64,000 bases of DNA from Closterium sp. Naga37s-1 (Eukaryota; Streptophyta; Zygnematophyceae; Desmidiales; Closteriaceae), in the NCBI GenBank assembly GCA_947471745.1, contig CANJKZ010000084.1:2650501-2714500 (forward strand), written 5' to 3'. The position numbers and the translations under genes were made by a program. Shown piece by piece: positions 13,181 to 24,400 of this stretch. Under the pieces are notes generated by a model. That model was given only the letters and a program-made list of their open reading frames with translations. It ran no database searches and had not been told where the DNA came from. The stretch's first letter is position 1. Every line of letters starts with the position of its first letter.

Positions 13181-13630
13181 TTGAGTGTTATTCGCCTTGA
13201 CCAGATATCTGAAGTGACTCCTCCGCTTGAGAGCTTTCTGACGAACCGAGAATCGCCGCGATCGGAGCAAGAACGAGAAAGATATGATCGTTCGAAGTTT
13301 TTATTGAGATGCGGCGACTATGGGAATTTGCGGGTTGAATCAATATGGGGTACACACTTTTGGGGGTAGGTAAATTCGTCACCATCACTGTAGATGATTC
13401 CAAGTGGTTGGGAGAAGCCAAACCAGGTTGGCAAGTGTGGCCAAGTTGGGTGAGGTGGATGGCATGAGTTGGGAAAGTGACAAATGTCAAAGTTGGGGTG
13501 CCTATAGAGAGGGGAATTGTGTGGTATGGGGTTTCCTTGGTTGGAGACTCCCTTGGGACCTTCCCTCTCGTCCTCCTCATCCCCTCCTACCTGGTTCAAT
13601 TGCTACTCCAACTTTCTTGTGTGAACTTGT
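13181..13630 (+). repeat. Right arm of the fold-back, outer part
   Basis: Reverse complement of 6023-6472, ending ...GAACTTGT opposite the ACAAGTTC at the left-arm edge. Before B inserted, this joined directly to 6736. Confidence 0.88.
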
Positions 13631-13917
13631 GAAACAGCTTTGAGATTGAGTTAAGTTTCTATGGCACCATACCCCCTAGTGCGCCGAAATTCATAACTCA
13701 AGCTATAACCCATATTTTGATATTATTCAAATTGGGAAAGATAGCCACAGTCAAGAGCTACTACGTAATCGAGTTTGAAGGAATTCTGACTGAGCGTTTT
13801 TTGTCGACGACGTTTCTTGTGACGACGACATTTCTGTCAAGTATTATAGTTGACGATTTTGAGATATTTCGGCCCTTAATCTTCATAGACTCCGTCCCTA
13901 GTCTCTAACACAAGGTA
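13631..13917. other. Spacer without recognisable gene
   Basis: AT-richer sequence between the fold-back and a copia fragment. A short open stretch exists but has no recognisable protein similarity, and no repeat structure is visible. Confidence 0.5.
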
Positions 13918-15154
13918 CAGCCCACCCCTCTTGCTGTGGATCATGGGCTCACGGCTCCACCTTTGGACGAGTCATTTGAGTCTAGTGGTCCATATCCTGA
14001 GTTGGTGGGTTGTCTCATGTACCTGATGACCAGTACTCACCCTGACCTAGCTTACCCTCTTAGCGTCCTTGCGCATTTTGTTGCGCCTGGGAGACACCGA
14101 CCTTCCCACTGGTCTGATGCTAAGAGGGTGGTGAAGTATGTGTCGAGTAGATCAGGCATGGGACTTGTCCTTGGAGGGAAGCAATCAATTACACATACAG
14201 GTTCTCAGACTCGTTGTGGGCCAACGACACAGAGTCGCTGCGGTCTACACAGGGTTACTGCTTCAGCCTTCGGACCGGAGCTGTTTCGTGGAGGTCGTCT
14301 CGGGCCTCGTCCGTCTCTATTTCTAGCTGTGAGGCAGAGGTGTACGCTGCAGCCATGGCTGCCTAGGAGCTTCGCTGGCTGTCTTTCCTCCTCACCGACC
14401 TTGGTGAGCGGCCTCGCTCTCCCCGAGTCTTGTTCGCCGACAACAGGTCTGCTATCCTGTTGTGCGAGGAGCCTCGACAGGTTGGGAAGGCGAAGCACAT
14501 CCAGCTTCGTTACTTCCTTCTGCGAGAGTTGCAGCAGCGTGGCCAGGCACTTGTGCGACGTTTGGTCTGTGAGGTCAACACTGCAGATATCTTCACCAAG
14601 GCGTTGCCGCCTTGTGACCACCAGCGTTTTTGCACCCAGCTTGGCCTTGTGTCTACAGGCCCTCACTTGCTTGCGTAGAGATGCTTTGTCTTGTACTCTT
14701 GCATCTCACTCTATATCCTATATCTGTGATTGTGGACAGGCCTTGTGGCCCCTTGCTTCTGTAGAGATGCTTGTCATGCATGTCTTGTACTCTTGCGTCT
14801 TTTATATCTGCTATATCCTTGCATGTGAACTGGCCTTGTGGCCTCTTGTATGTTCTCGAACTGCGTGGTTAACTTGAGATCCACACCGAGATTTGTTTTG
14901 TTCTTCTGAACTGGTCTTGTGACCATTGATTGTTCTTGTTGACTGGTCTTGTGACCCTTGCTCATAGACTGTGTGTTGCTTTCCACAGGACTACTATCAC
15001 CTAGACTATGGGGGTGTATTAAACTAGAATTGTTATGGTTTGTATTTGCTAGTCTATGTGGTGTACACTTATGTTTAGGGTTGGCTAGGGCTGACCAGGG
15101 TTTGCTATACCTTCCTTGTCTTTGTCATTTCTAGTCATTCATTATTCCATTGCA
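13918..15154 (+). mobile_element. Copia fragment C (RT end, RNase H, 3' LTR)
   Basis: A 5'-truncated, worn copia fragment. The RT C-terminus and connection (GPYPELVGCLMYLMT, about 13987-14033) are followed by RNase H (ADNRSAILLCEE about 14435; RNase H end about 14678), an untranslated stretch and an LTR-like end (15015-15154, TGTATTAAAC... to ...CATTGCA). The sequence resembles elements E, F and G, not A and B. The reading frame is broken in several places. It looks much older than E and G. Confidence 0.8.
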
Positions 15155-17288
15155 GGAGCAGCAGTAGGGACAGGTGCTGCCGCAGCAGACGCCCGACCTG
15201 GCACCTGCATGCTTGGTCTGTGGTCCCCTACCGTCCCCTCCTGTTCCCCTTGTCGAGTCCCTTGCCTCATCCCCGTGGACTCGTCGTTCTCCCCTCAGTC
15301 GTGCTGTGTCTCCAGAGCCTCGTTGGTCTCCTTACCGTGCTGACGGCCCGTTTCACCTTGTACTCTGCTCTCGTGTTCCACCTCCTCCAGTCCTTCCATA
15401 CCCTCTTGAGTCGTCCCTTACTGTGTTTCCCGACCCACTGTCCGACTACCTCCGTGCCTCCCGTCCCGTCGTCTCCCGTGTTTTTTCGTCGTTGATCACT
15501 CACCCGACTGCCCCCCCCGTTGTCTGTCTCGGCTCTTATTACCACTCTCGCTGGCTCTGCCTCTTCCCACCGCCTTCATTACGCCTCTCACTTGGTGAGC
15601 GGCACTACTCATTCTTCGTCCACCCCGTGTTCTTGAATTTCGCCTAGAGGTCCTGGAGGGCAGGCAGTTCGAGCTTGGTTTCCTTGCAGTCGTTGTTCCT
15701 CATCTCTACGTCATGCTACTTGCCCCTGAGGGGGATCCAGACGCCCTTGACATCCCGATCCCTCGCACTCACGCCAAGGCGGTCTTGGGACCCTGGGCTT
15801 CGTATAGGATAACATCTGAGGAGGCAGAGATGGCATCTTATAGGTCCACAGGCACCTACGTCGACGCCGTCCCACCTCCTAGGGCGAACTTCGTCAATGA
15901 CATGTGGTTATACAGGGTGAAGCGACCGCCTGGAGCACCTCTGGTGTTCAATGCAAGCTATGTGGAGAGAGGCTTAAGTCAGCGAGAGGGGGGTAGACTT
16001 CTTCCAGACCTTCACTCCCACCCCGAAGATGACCACTCTTCGAGTGTTGCTGCATATTACAACCCAGTGCGAATACGAGTTGCACTCCTTGGACTTCTCC
16101 ACAGCGTTCCTTCAGGGGAGGCTGCACGAGCAGATCTGGCTGCGTTGTCCGCCTGGCTTCACTAGCTCTTTCCCTCCTGGGACCCAGTGGCAGCTGCGAA
16201 GTCCGGTCTACAGCCTGCGCCAGGCTCCCCGTGAGTGGCACAACATACTTCGCACGACTCTTGCAGCGCTTGACTTCTTTCCATCGTCTGCTGACCCGTC
16301 GCTCTTCGTCCGCCGTGGCTCGGCCCCGTTCTTTGTTCTGGTCTACGACAGGGTTATTGCTTCAGCCTTGGGACCGGAGCTGTTTCGTGGAGGTCGACTC
16401 GGGCGTCGTCTGTCTCTAGTTCCAGCTGTGAGGCAGAGGTGTACGCTTCGGCCATGGCCGCTGAGGGGCTTCGCTGGCTGTCTTTCCTCCTTACCGACCT
16501 TGGTGAGTCGCCTCGCTCTCCCCCAGTCTTGTTCGCTGACAACAGGTCTGCTATCCTGTTGTGCGAGGAGCCCAGACTGGTTGGGAAGGCGAAGCATATC
16601 CAGCTTCGTTACTTCCTTCTGCGAGAGTTGCAGCAGCGTGGCCAGGCACTCATACGACGTGTGGTCTCTGAGGCCAACACTGCAGATATCTTCACCAAGG
16701 AGTTGCCGCCTCGTGACCACCAGCGTTTCGGCACCAAGCTAGGCCTTGTGTGTACAGGCCCTCACTTGCTTGCGTAGAGATGCTGTGTCTTATACTCTTA
16801 TATCTCACTATGTTTGCTATATCTCTGCTTGTGGACTGGCCTTGTGGCCCCTTGCTTACGTAGAGATGCTTGTCTTGCTTGTCTTGTACTCTTGCATCTC
16901 CTATATCCACTATATACTTGCATCTGGACTAGCCTTGTGGTCTGTTGCTTGTCCTCGGACTGTGTGGTGATCTGAATATCCACCCCAAGAGTTGCTTTGT
17001 TCCTGTGAACTGGTCTTGTGACCGTTGGTTGTTCTTGCTGACTGTTCCTGTGACCTTTGCTCTCACACTGTGTGGTGATTTCGTGATCCACCCTGAGATA
17101 TATGTTGCTTTCCATAGGAGTATCGTCACCTAGACTATGGGGGTGTGTCAAACTATACTTGTCATAGTTTGTTAGTCTAGTCTAGGTGTTACAGTGAGTT
17201 ATGCAACAGAGGGTACAACCCCCCCTTTAGGGGTTTGCTATATGTTTCTCTGTACAGCTTCGTTCTAGTCATTCATCATTCCGTTCAC
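15155..17288 (+). mobile_element. Copia fragment D (deleted pol, RNase H, 3' LTR)
   Basis: A second fragment of the short-LTR copia group follows fragment C directly. It starts in the proline-rich linker between integrase and RT, continues through the start of RT (LLAPEGDPDALDIPIPRTH near 15715) and RNase H (about 16370-16777), and ends in a 143 bp LTR-like segment (17146-17288, TGTCAAACTA...). Gag, protease, integrase and much of the RT are missing. Several breaks. The direct abutment with C suggests deletion or recombination between related copies. Confidence 0.75.
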
Positions 17289-17454
17289 TCGTGAACAAAT
17301 GAGCTACGCGGTGAGTCTTAATCTGCTGTCGCAGAGTCAGATCAGTGGAAGGACCAGGGTCAGTTGGCTAATGTGGGGCAGGGAGGGACCCAGACGTGTG
17401 CTCAAACAATGAGACATCGTCCCTAGTACGCTCTGCAGGTACAGGTGGAGGTCC

Positions 17455-18270
17455 TCTAGCTAGGATTCATACTCGATCGATCGGCCCTCTGCGTCAAAGG
17501 TCAGTACAGTGGAAGTTGCCATGGGAGGTAGCACGAGCAGCAGCAGTGCTCAGGCAGTAGCGGCTGTAGCAGCAGTGGCAGCAGCGGAAGTGGCAGTAGG
17601 AGTAACGGCAGCGGCAGTGGCAGCTGTAGCGGCAAGGGCGGCTGCAGCAGTGGGAGTAGCGGCTGTAGTGGCAAAGGCGGCTGCAGCAGTGGCAGCAGTG
17701 GCTGCAGCAACGGCAGCAATGGCGGCTGCAGTGGCAAGGGCGGCTGCAGCAGTAGCAGTAGTGGCTGTAGCGGTAAAGGCGGGTGCAGAAGTGGCAGCAG
17801 CGGCTGCATTAGCGGTAGTAATGGCGGCTGCAGTGGCAAGGGCGGCTGCAGCAGTAGCAGTAGCGGCTGTAGCGGCAAAGGCGGCTGCAGCAGCGACAAC
17901 AATGGCGACTACCAGTGGCAAAGGCGGCTGCAGCAGTATCAGTAGCGGCTGTAGCGGCAAAGGCGGCTGCAGCAGTGGCAGCAGCGGCTGCAGCAGCGGT
18001 AGCAATGGGGGCTGCAGTGGCAAGGGCGGCTGCAGCAGTAGTAGTAGCGGCTGCAACGGCTGTAGGGGCATTAGCAGCGGCAGCAATGGCGGCTGCAGCA
18101 GCTATAGGGGCAGTAGCAGCGGCTGCAATGGCTGTTGCTGCAGCAGTGTCGGCATTGCAGCAGCAGCAGGCGGCAGCTGGGGCGGCAGCAGCAGGCGGCA
18201 GCTGGGGCGGCAGTGCTGGGCGGCAGTGCAGCAACGCAGTGCGGGCAGCAGCTTGGGCAACCATCACACC
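17455..18270 (-). mobile_element. Minus-strand copia leader and Gag N-terminus remnant
   Basis: On the minus strand, 17520 down to about 17470 resembles the first Gag residues of elements F and G (MATSTVLTFDAEGR against MASLSVLTFDAEGR). Upstream of it (17521 to about 18270) lies a GCA/GCC-rich, CAG-repeat leader like the one before Gag in element F. Plus-strand translation gives long Ala/Ser runs, which I read as shadows of this repeat rather than a protein. The rest of the element is absent. Confidence 0.6.
17560..18230. repeat. GCA/GCGGCT low-complexity repeat
   Basis: Loose tandem repeats of GGCGGCTGCAGCAGTGGCA-like units, CAG/CTG-rich on both strands. They keep several frames open by composition alone. 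Probably an expanded leader of the copia remnant. Confidence 0.7.
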
Positions 18271-18774
18271 TGTCCTAAGGGTTTCTCGCCAATTTCTGGC
18301 AGTCAGGTTGGAATTAGCATGACAAAAGGGTTCTCGAAGTTGGCGCGAAATGTTGAGTGGCGATTGCAGGCAACGTCAACCTGCACAAAATCACAAATTG
18401 TGTTCGCGCATGCTATAGTTTCGCCGACCACCAGCTAACTGCAGGAAATCGCGAAGATGTTGGATACGTCATCACCCATATGATCGCGTTGTTACTTTTG
18501 AATGGAGTTGTAACATTCAGTACAAGTTTTAGGTTGTGTTGCATTGAAGCTAACTAATTAATGCATTGTCCATGTGGTCACTATTTGTGACTAAAACTCG
18601 TAAAACGTAATATCGGTTGACAACTCGGTGTAGTCACTTTTCTTGAAAATCATTTTAATCACAAACCGGTAAGCACATTCATTTTATTGATAATATTGAT
18701 TATCAGTATGAAATCTATTACCCAGTATAGTGAAAAATAATACGTAGACAATATATATTATTTCCTATGTATAA
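18271..18774. other. Spacer without recognisable gene
   Basis: AT-rich sequence downstream (on the minus strand) of the unidentified gene. Nothing with coding or repeat structure was recognised. It may hold that gene's 3' untranslated region. Confidence 0.45.
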
Positions 18775-20209
18775 TCACCTACGCCAATTCAGAACACACA
18801 CAGCACCAAAATCATAATGATTGGCTATGAGGGGAATATCGGCCTGAACTATCCAATGCTCAATTTGAGCCTTCCGAATGTCCATCTCTCGCCTGTTGGT
18901 TGACTTGTCTGGACCAAGGCTGGCCATGCCAGTGAGCATGATGTTCTCGACTTGTATCACAAAATAGAGTTTGTCAATCACTGAGTAGTATAAGAGAAAG
19001 AAAATACAACCAAAATTTGAGTAAATACCACCAACAAAACAACTTACAGCAACAAGGAGGTAACAGACTTGATCAATGGTGAGTGCAATGTCTTCAACAG
19101 TTTCTTTGTACCACGAACTGGCAGCAGTTACAAAGGCTTCATTAGATAATGGGTTATCCTCCACTGCGTGCCATGGAAGCCCATAGTCATCTGCACATAC
19201 AAAATGGCAATTAGAATCCTTCCTGCTAAATCAAAAGGAGTGTGCACTGCCTTACTGCATGCATTGTCGGTCACGTAGGTCCGACGTGCGCCGTCCGTGT
19301 TAACCACTTTTTTCCCTGCAGGGTCTTTCAGTAGGGAGAATGCAACTTAGCGGAAAGTTGTATTGTACTTCCCTCTCCTGCCATTGCAATCGTGCGTGAG
19401 TTTCTCGCCCCACTTTTTGTTCTTGTAGTCAGAATTGAAGCGTGCAGCTTCATCCTCATGCACAGCCAACACATCAGCCAACACGTGTTTGAAATCGTCC
19501 TTGGTTGGGTAAATTCTCCTGTTTTCCAGCTTCGCCTCGTTCAACAACGTATCCAGCACCTCGCCCATTTTTTCCTGCATTTCGAAATGAAGGAACAGAA
19601 TTAGCAGAAGCACGAAAAGGATAGATAACATTTGAGATACGTTGTTACCCGGAATTCTCACCTGGACTTGAGCATCAGAGCCCCAGCTTGGTAGGTTGAC
19701 ATTTTTTGCCAGATCCTTGATGATTTGAAGAAGCAGACGCTGCGTTTCTTCGGATGCTAGAAGCCGGTTGTTCATGGTTTCCAACGTGTTCGATATGTTT
19801 TGCAGAGAAACTCGGACGTTTGACTCCAACAAACTGAAGTTGTTTGCTTCTGGATGATGCACGTTCCGGTCAGAGGACATCGGTGTCCCTGTGCAATAAA
19901 AACGCAGCAAAATTAGGAACGAGGTGAAAATATGAAACCATGAAAACTGTAATGGGCAGAATCAGCATATTGAAATTAGTACTCACCATTTCCGGAGATA
20001 GCAGCATTGACGCCGGACCGTGAGGCTGCAAGGTTGTCGTTGGAAACGTCTTCCTGCGAGCCGAACACGTTCTCCGTGCTGAAGTTAAGTGCAGCACCCT
20101 CAACCATGGGAGTGATAGGGTTAAGCGCATCATCATCAGCTGCATCAGCAGAATAAACATTGGCGACTACAGCGGCAAGATTAGACTGAGCAGGTGGCGG
20201 AGTGAGCAA
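18775..20209 (-). CDS. Unrecognised spliced gene, possible transposon partner ORF
   Basis: I do not recognise this gene. Coding-like pieces on the minus strand are separated by plausible GT-AG introns. A first exon (about 20209-19982) is rich in Ala, Asn and Asp and ends at a gtgagt donor. A second (about 19889-19664) begins after TTGCACAG and contains a helical stretch with regularly spaced Leu (LESNVRVSLQNISNTLETMN). A third (about 19573-19350) is charged and contains KKWGEKLTHDCNGRRGKY. A piece near 19320-19260 reads KVVNTDGARRTYVTDNAC. Later exons (about 19192-19055 and 18957-18775) include DYGLPWHAVEDNPLSNEAF. Exact joins are uncertain. Without element E, the gene would lie only a few kb from the Plavaka transposase on the same strand, so it could be a second transposon ORF. 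A host gene is equally possible. Confidence 0.45.
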
Positions 20210-20727
20210 GGAAGATCTACTGGGTGGTGTAGGTGTCTTCTCGAGGTTGTTGAACAGTCCTAAACACGGCTACGAGGTAAATCAGTCTCATAGTCGTTCC
20301 ACCTCCTGTTAGGAATACTGGTCCTCTTGCGTCTTGCCTCAACAAGCTCAGGAGGAAGCATTTCCATGAGAGGGTGTGTGGGTAGGGTGATGGATGGAGG
20401 AGTGGATGGCCAGAATAGGTTGTTTGGCTCTATGCAGGTTTCCCCATAAAAAATAACCCTGATTCACCATTTTATCAAAATACTTGGCCCTCTTGGGTTC
20501 CCGTTTAAAATTACTGTTGAACGTAAGTGCGGAAATGGTCACTGCATTCGCGGTACCATTAGTTGGTGTCAGAAAAAAAAAAAGTTTGGCGGGCAGCGCT
20601 CGACCCACACAAGGTACAGTAAGCCCAGGCTTGAGAAAGCCCACGCGGAATTTCCGTTGAGATAGGAATCCCACGCGGGTTTTTCGTGTTTGTCAGAATC
20701 GAATGGATGGTAGCATGGTAGGCACAT
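20210..20727. other. Region upstream of the unrecognised gene
   Basis: Sequence between the minus-strand gene and the target duplication of element E. It contains an A-run (20573-20582) and no convincing ORF. Some of it may be promoter or 5' exon of the 18.8-20.2 kb gene. Confidence 0.4.
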
Positions 20728-20732
20728 TGTTT

Positions 20733-20858
20733 TGTCAAACATTATATATGTTGTATTTGTGTAGGCTACAGTGGGTTAGCCTTTAGGGGGTACACAATTC
20801 TAGGGTTAGGTACTTGTACTCCCTTTCCTTTCTAGTCCAACACTTCTTCTTTCTAACA
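20733..20858 (+). repeat. 5' LTR of element E
   Basis: 126 bp, TGTCAAACATTATATATG... to ...CTTTCTAACA, flanked on the left by TGTTT. Confidence 0.95.
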
Positions 20859-21461
20859 TGGTATTAAGAGCGTAGGTTTAGACCTAGGATCGCTCCTTAG
20901 GGCCCACCGTTCCGTTCGAAGCGCCCTCGAGCGCCTTTCTCCTAGTGCGCCCTCGTGCGCCTCACTGTCTCCTACTGCCCGTGCGCAGCTCAGTAGAGCC
21001 GCACGCGGCCTTTTTTTTTCTCGCGTGCGTTGCCCCCTAGCAGCCCGCGCGCGGCGTTTCCTGCGAGCGCGCCGCCCGTTAGCCTCCCACGCTGCCACGC
21101 GCCGCCCGCTAGCAGCCCGTCGACGGGCCCTTCTGGCCGCGCGTAGCCCGCTAACGACCGGCAGCCCCGCCCGTAGGCCGTGCCGCCGCCCTCTAGGCCG
21201 CCCACGTACTAGTCAGGCCCACGCAAGGCCACGGCCCGCCCGCTACAGCCGCCCGTGTGCACGCCCCCCACCCCGTCGCGCACTGCCCCGTAGCCCGGCC
21301 CGAGCCGAACCGCGCCGCCCGAACCGAGCCGCGCCGCCCGAACCGAGCCTCGCCGCCCGAACCGAGCCGCGCCGCCCGAACCGAGCCGCGCCGCCTAGGC
21401 AGAGCCGTGCCGCCCTACTGTTCCTACTACTGCAGTTCCTACTACTACTGTCACTGCAACT

Positions 21462-24400
21462 ATGGCTAGTCCTTCTGTGCTAGCTTTCGATGCTGAGGGC
21501 CGCCCACTGAAGTTTGAGATCTGGCTCGATGACTTACACCTATTCCTCCAGCTCACTGCCAAGGAGGATATCTCACTTTACGATCACGCGCTAGGCCATG
21601 CTACTGCCCCTGCTGCTACAGCTGACAGTACTGCCCGCTCACAGTGGCAGACTCGTGACGCTCACGCTCGCTTCGCTATTCGCAATTCCCTGCCGGTAGA
21701 TGAACGCGAGCACTTTGGCCAGCACAAAACTGCGCAGGCACTGTACACTGCTGTAGTTGCACGCTACTCCTCACCTGCCTCTGCTGCACTAGGCCGTCTC
21801 TCGCTCCCCTACCTGTTCCCAGACCTGTCAGCTTTCTCCATAGTCTCTGACCTCATCACGCACCTCCGCACTAGTGAGGCCCGCTTCCGTGCTGCTATGC
21901 CCGCTGAGTTTCTTGACAAGAACCCCCCCCCGCTCTGGCTCACTCTCTACCACCTAGTCACTCGCCTCCCTGACACTCTGCGTTCAGTCAGGGACCACTT
22001 CCTAGCTCGCTGCCCCACTGAGCTCACCATTGACCTCCTCGAGAAGGAACTGCTTGCAGCCGAGGCTAGCATAGTCGCTGTAGGTGCCTCTCGTGGCGAC
22101 CCCCGCACCCCTTTCTTCGAGGGGTGTTCCCCTTCCCCCCTCCTCCCCTCTGTCGCCTCTGCTGCTGCTGTCGACCTAGTTGGTACTGAGCAGGTCGGAA
22201 CTGCGTCCGCTCCGAGCTGGCGCCGCAGCGGCAAGGGCAAAGGGGGCAAGGGAGGTGGAGGTGACGGCGGGGGAGGCGGTGGTGGGGGTGGTGGCGGCGG
22301 TGGGGGTGGTGGCGGGGCTGGAGGGGCTAGTGGCGGCGGTGGGGGTGGTGGCGGCAGCGGCGGGGGAGGTGGCAGGGGCGAGGGCGGTGGTGGTGGCGGC
22401 GGTGGACGCGGAGGCGGCAGGGGCGGTGGTGGACGGGGTGGCAGCGGCGGAGGTGGTGGTCGTGGAGGCGCTGGCGGTGGCCAGAGACAGCAGCCGACTC
22501 CGTCGCCCCAGGAGCTTCGTGAGTGGTACTCTCAGCACGGGGGGGGGGGGTGGACTTAGCTGCATGTACGTCATCCGCACAGGTGACCGCACTGGTCAGA
22601 CGTGTGGGAGGGCGCACACCACGCAGCGCTGCTTCTCCCGCCTCGACGACGCTTGGCGTACTCAGTTCCCTGCTGCCACTGAGCTGCCCCGCTGGGCTGA
22701 TCTGATGAAGAAAAACATTGATATCTATGCTCTAGACTTTGATGCTATTCTCACTGCCATGTATGTGTTGTCTACTAGTGGAGAGGGTGCTCAGTACCTG
22801 TGTGTTCCGCCCGACCCGGGCATTCGGACCAGTGAGGCTGCCGCTCTAGGTGCTAGTGCGTCTGTTGCCCTAGGTGCTGGTGAGGCTGCCGCTCCAGGTA
22901 CTCCCGTATCTCCTGCCCCAGGTACTGGTGAGGCTACTGCTCTAGGTGCTCGTGAGTCTGCGCCCCCTGGTACTGAGTCTACTGAGGCACTGCACACCTT
23001 CACACTGGACTCAGGTGCTTCTCGCTGTTTCCTTCGTGACCGCACTGCCCTTGAGCAGCTTGCTCGGCCAGTTGCTGTCTCCCTTGCTGACCCCTCTGGG
23101 GGTCCGGTCATTGCGACCTCCTCCACTGTCCTTCCTTGTCCTGCAGTTCCGTCGGGCACACTGTCAGGTCTCCACCTCCCCTCGTTCTCTACGAACTTGG
23201 TGGCGGGTTGTGCGCTCCAGGACGGGGGTGTCCACCAGTTCACCCCTGCCTACGAGCGCGTGACACACTGCACGTGTGCTCGGACGGGCCGTCACCTGGC
23301 TACCTTCACTCGGCAGCCGGGGTCGGACCTGTACACACTGACCACTGAGTCCCCTCAGGTAGCTGCGTCTGCGTCTACTTCAGGTCAGCTGTCTGCCCCC
23401 TGCTCGTGTTGCTCTCTAGCACACGAGACCGTCCTCTGGCACCACCGCCTTGGTCACCCGTCAGTGCAGCGCCTTCGTGCTATGCACAAACGGTACCTTG
23501 TCTCTGGTCTTCCCAGGGTTCTCCCTCCCCTACCACCCTCGCCTGCTCCTCCCTGTCTTCCTTGTGTCGAGGGGCGGCAGCGCACCGCTCCTCACTCCTC
23601 CTCGTTTCCCCCGACGACTGCTCCCTTGCAGACGCTCCACATGGACGTGTGGGGCCCAGCCCGCGTCCGTGGACAGGGTCAGGAGAGGTACTTCCTGATC
23701 ATTGTTGACGACTACTCGCGCTACACCACGGTCTTCCCCTTGCGCACCAAGGGTGAGGTCCCTGATGTCTTGATCCCTTGGATCCGCGCTTCTCGTCTCC
23801 AGCTCAGTGAGCGTTTCCACTCGGACTTTCCTGTCCTGCGTTTGCACTCTGACAGAGGTGGTGAGTTCTCCTCCGACCTCTTGGCAGCCTACTCTGCGGA
23901 GCACGGCATCCGCCAGTCGTTCACGCTTCCGGCCTCTCCACAGCAGAATGGGGTTGCTGAGCGCCGCATTGGCTTGGTCATGGAGGTCGCTCGTACCTCC
24001 TTGATCCATGCGGCTGCCCCCCACTTTCTGTGGCCGTTTGCGGTCCGATACACTGCGCATCAGCTCAACCTCTGGCCCCGTGTCTCCTTGCCGGAGACTT
24101 CCCCGACACTGCGTTGGACGGGAGAGGTTGGCGATGCGTCGCGTTTTCGGGTCTGGGGTTCTCGAGCTTTTGTTCGCGATATGTCCGCGGACAAGCTCTC
24201 CTCCCGCGCTGTTCCTTGTGTCTTCCTTGGCTTTGTCCCGGACGCGTCTGGTTGGCAGTTTTACCACGCCACCACGCGCCGTGTCCTGCCCTCTCAGGAC
24301 GTCACTTTTGACGAGTCCGTGCCCTACTACCGCCTCCTCCCCTACCGCACTGCCCCGCTCCCCCCCCCGCCTCTCTTCCTCGCGCCAGGTGCTGCCGTGG

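Noticed and set aside
17509-18438. Ala/Ser-rich plus-strand ORF
   Set aside because: Composition of the GCA/GCT repeat. The reverse strand shows a copia leader and Gag start, a better explanation.
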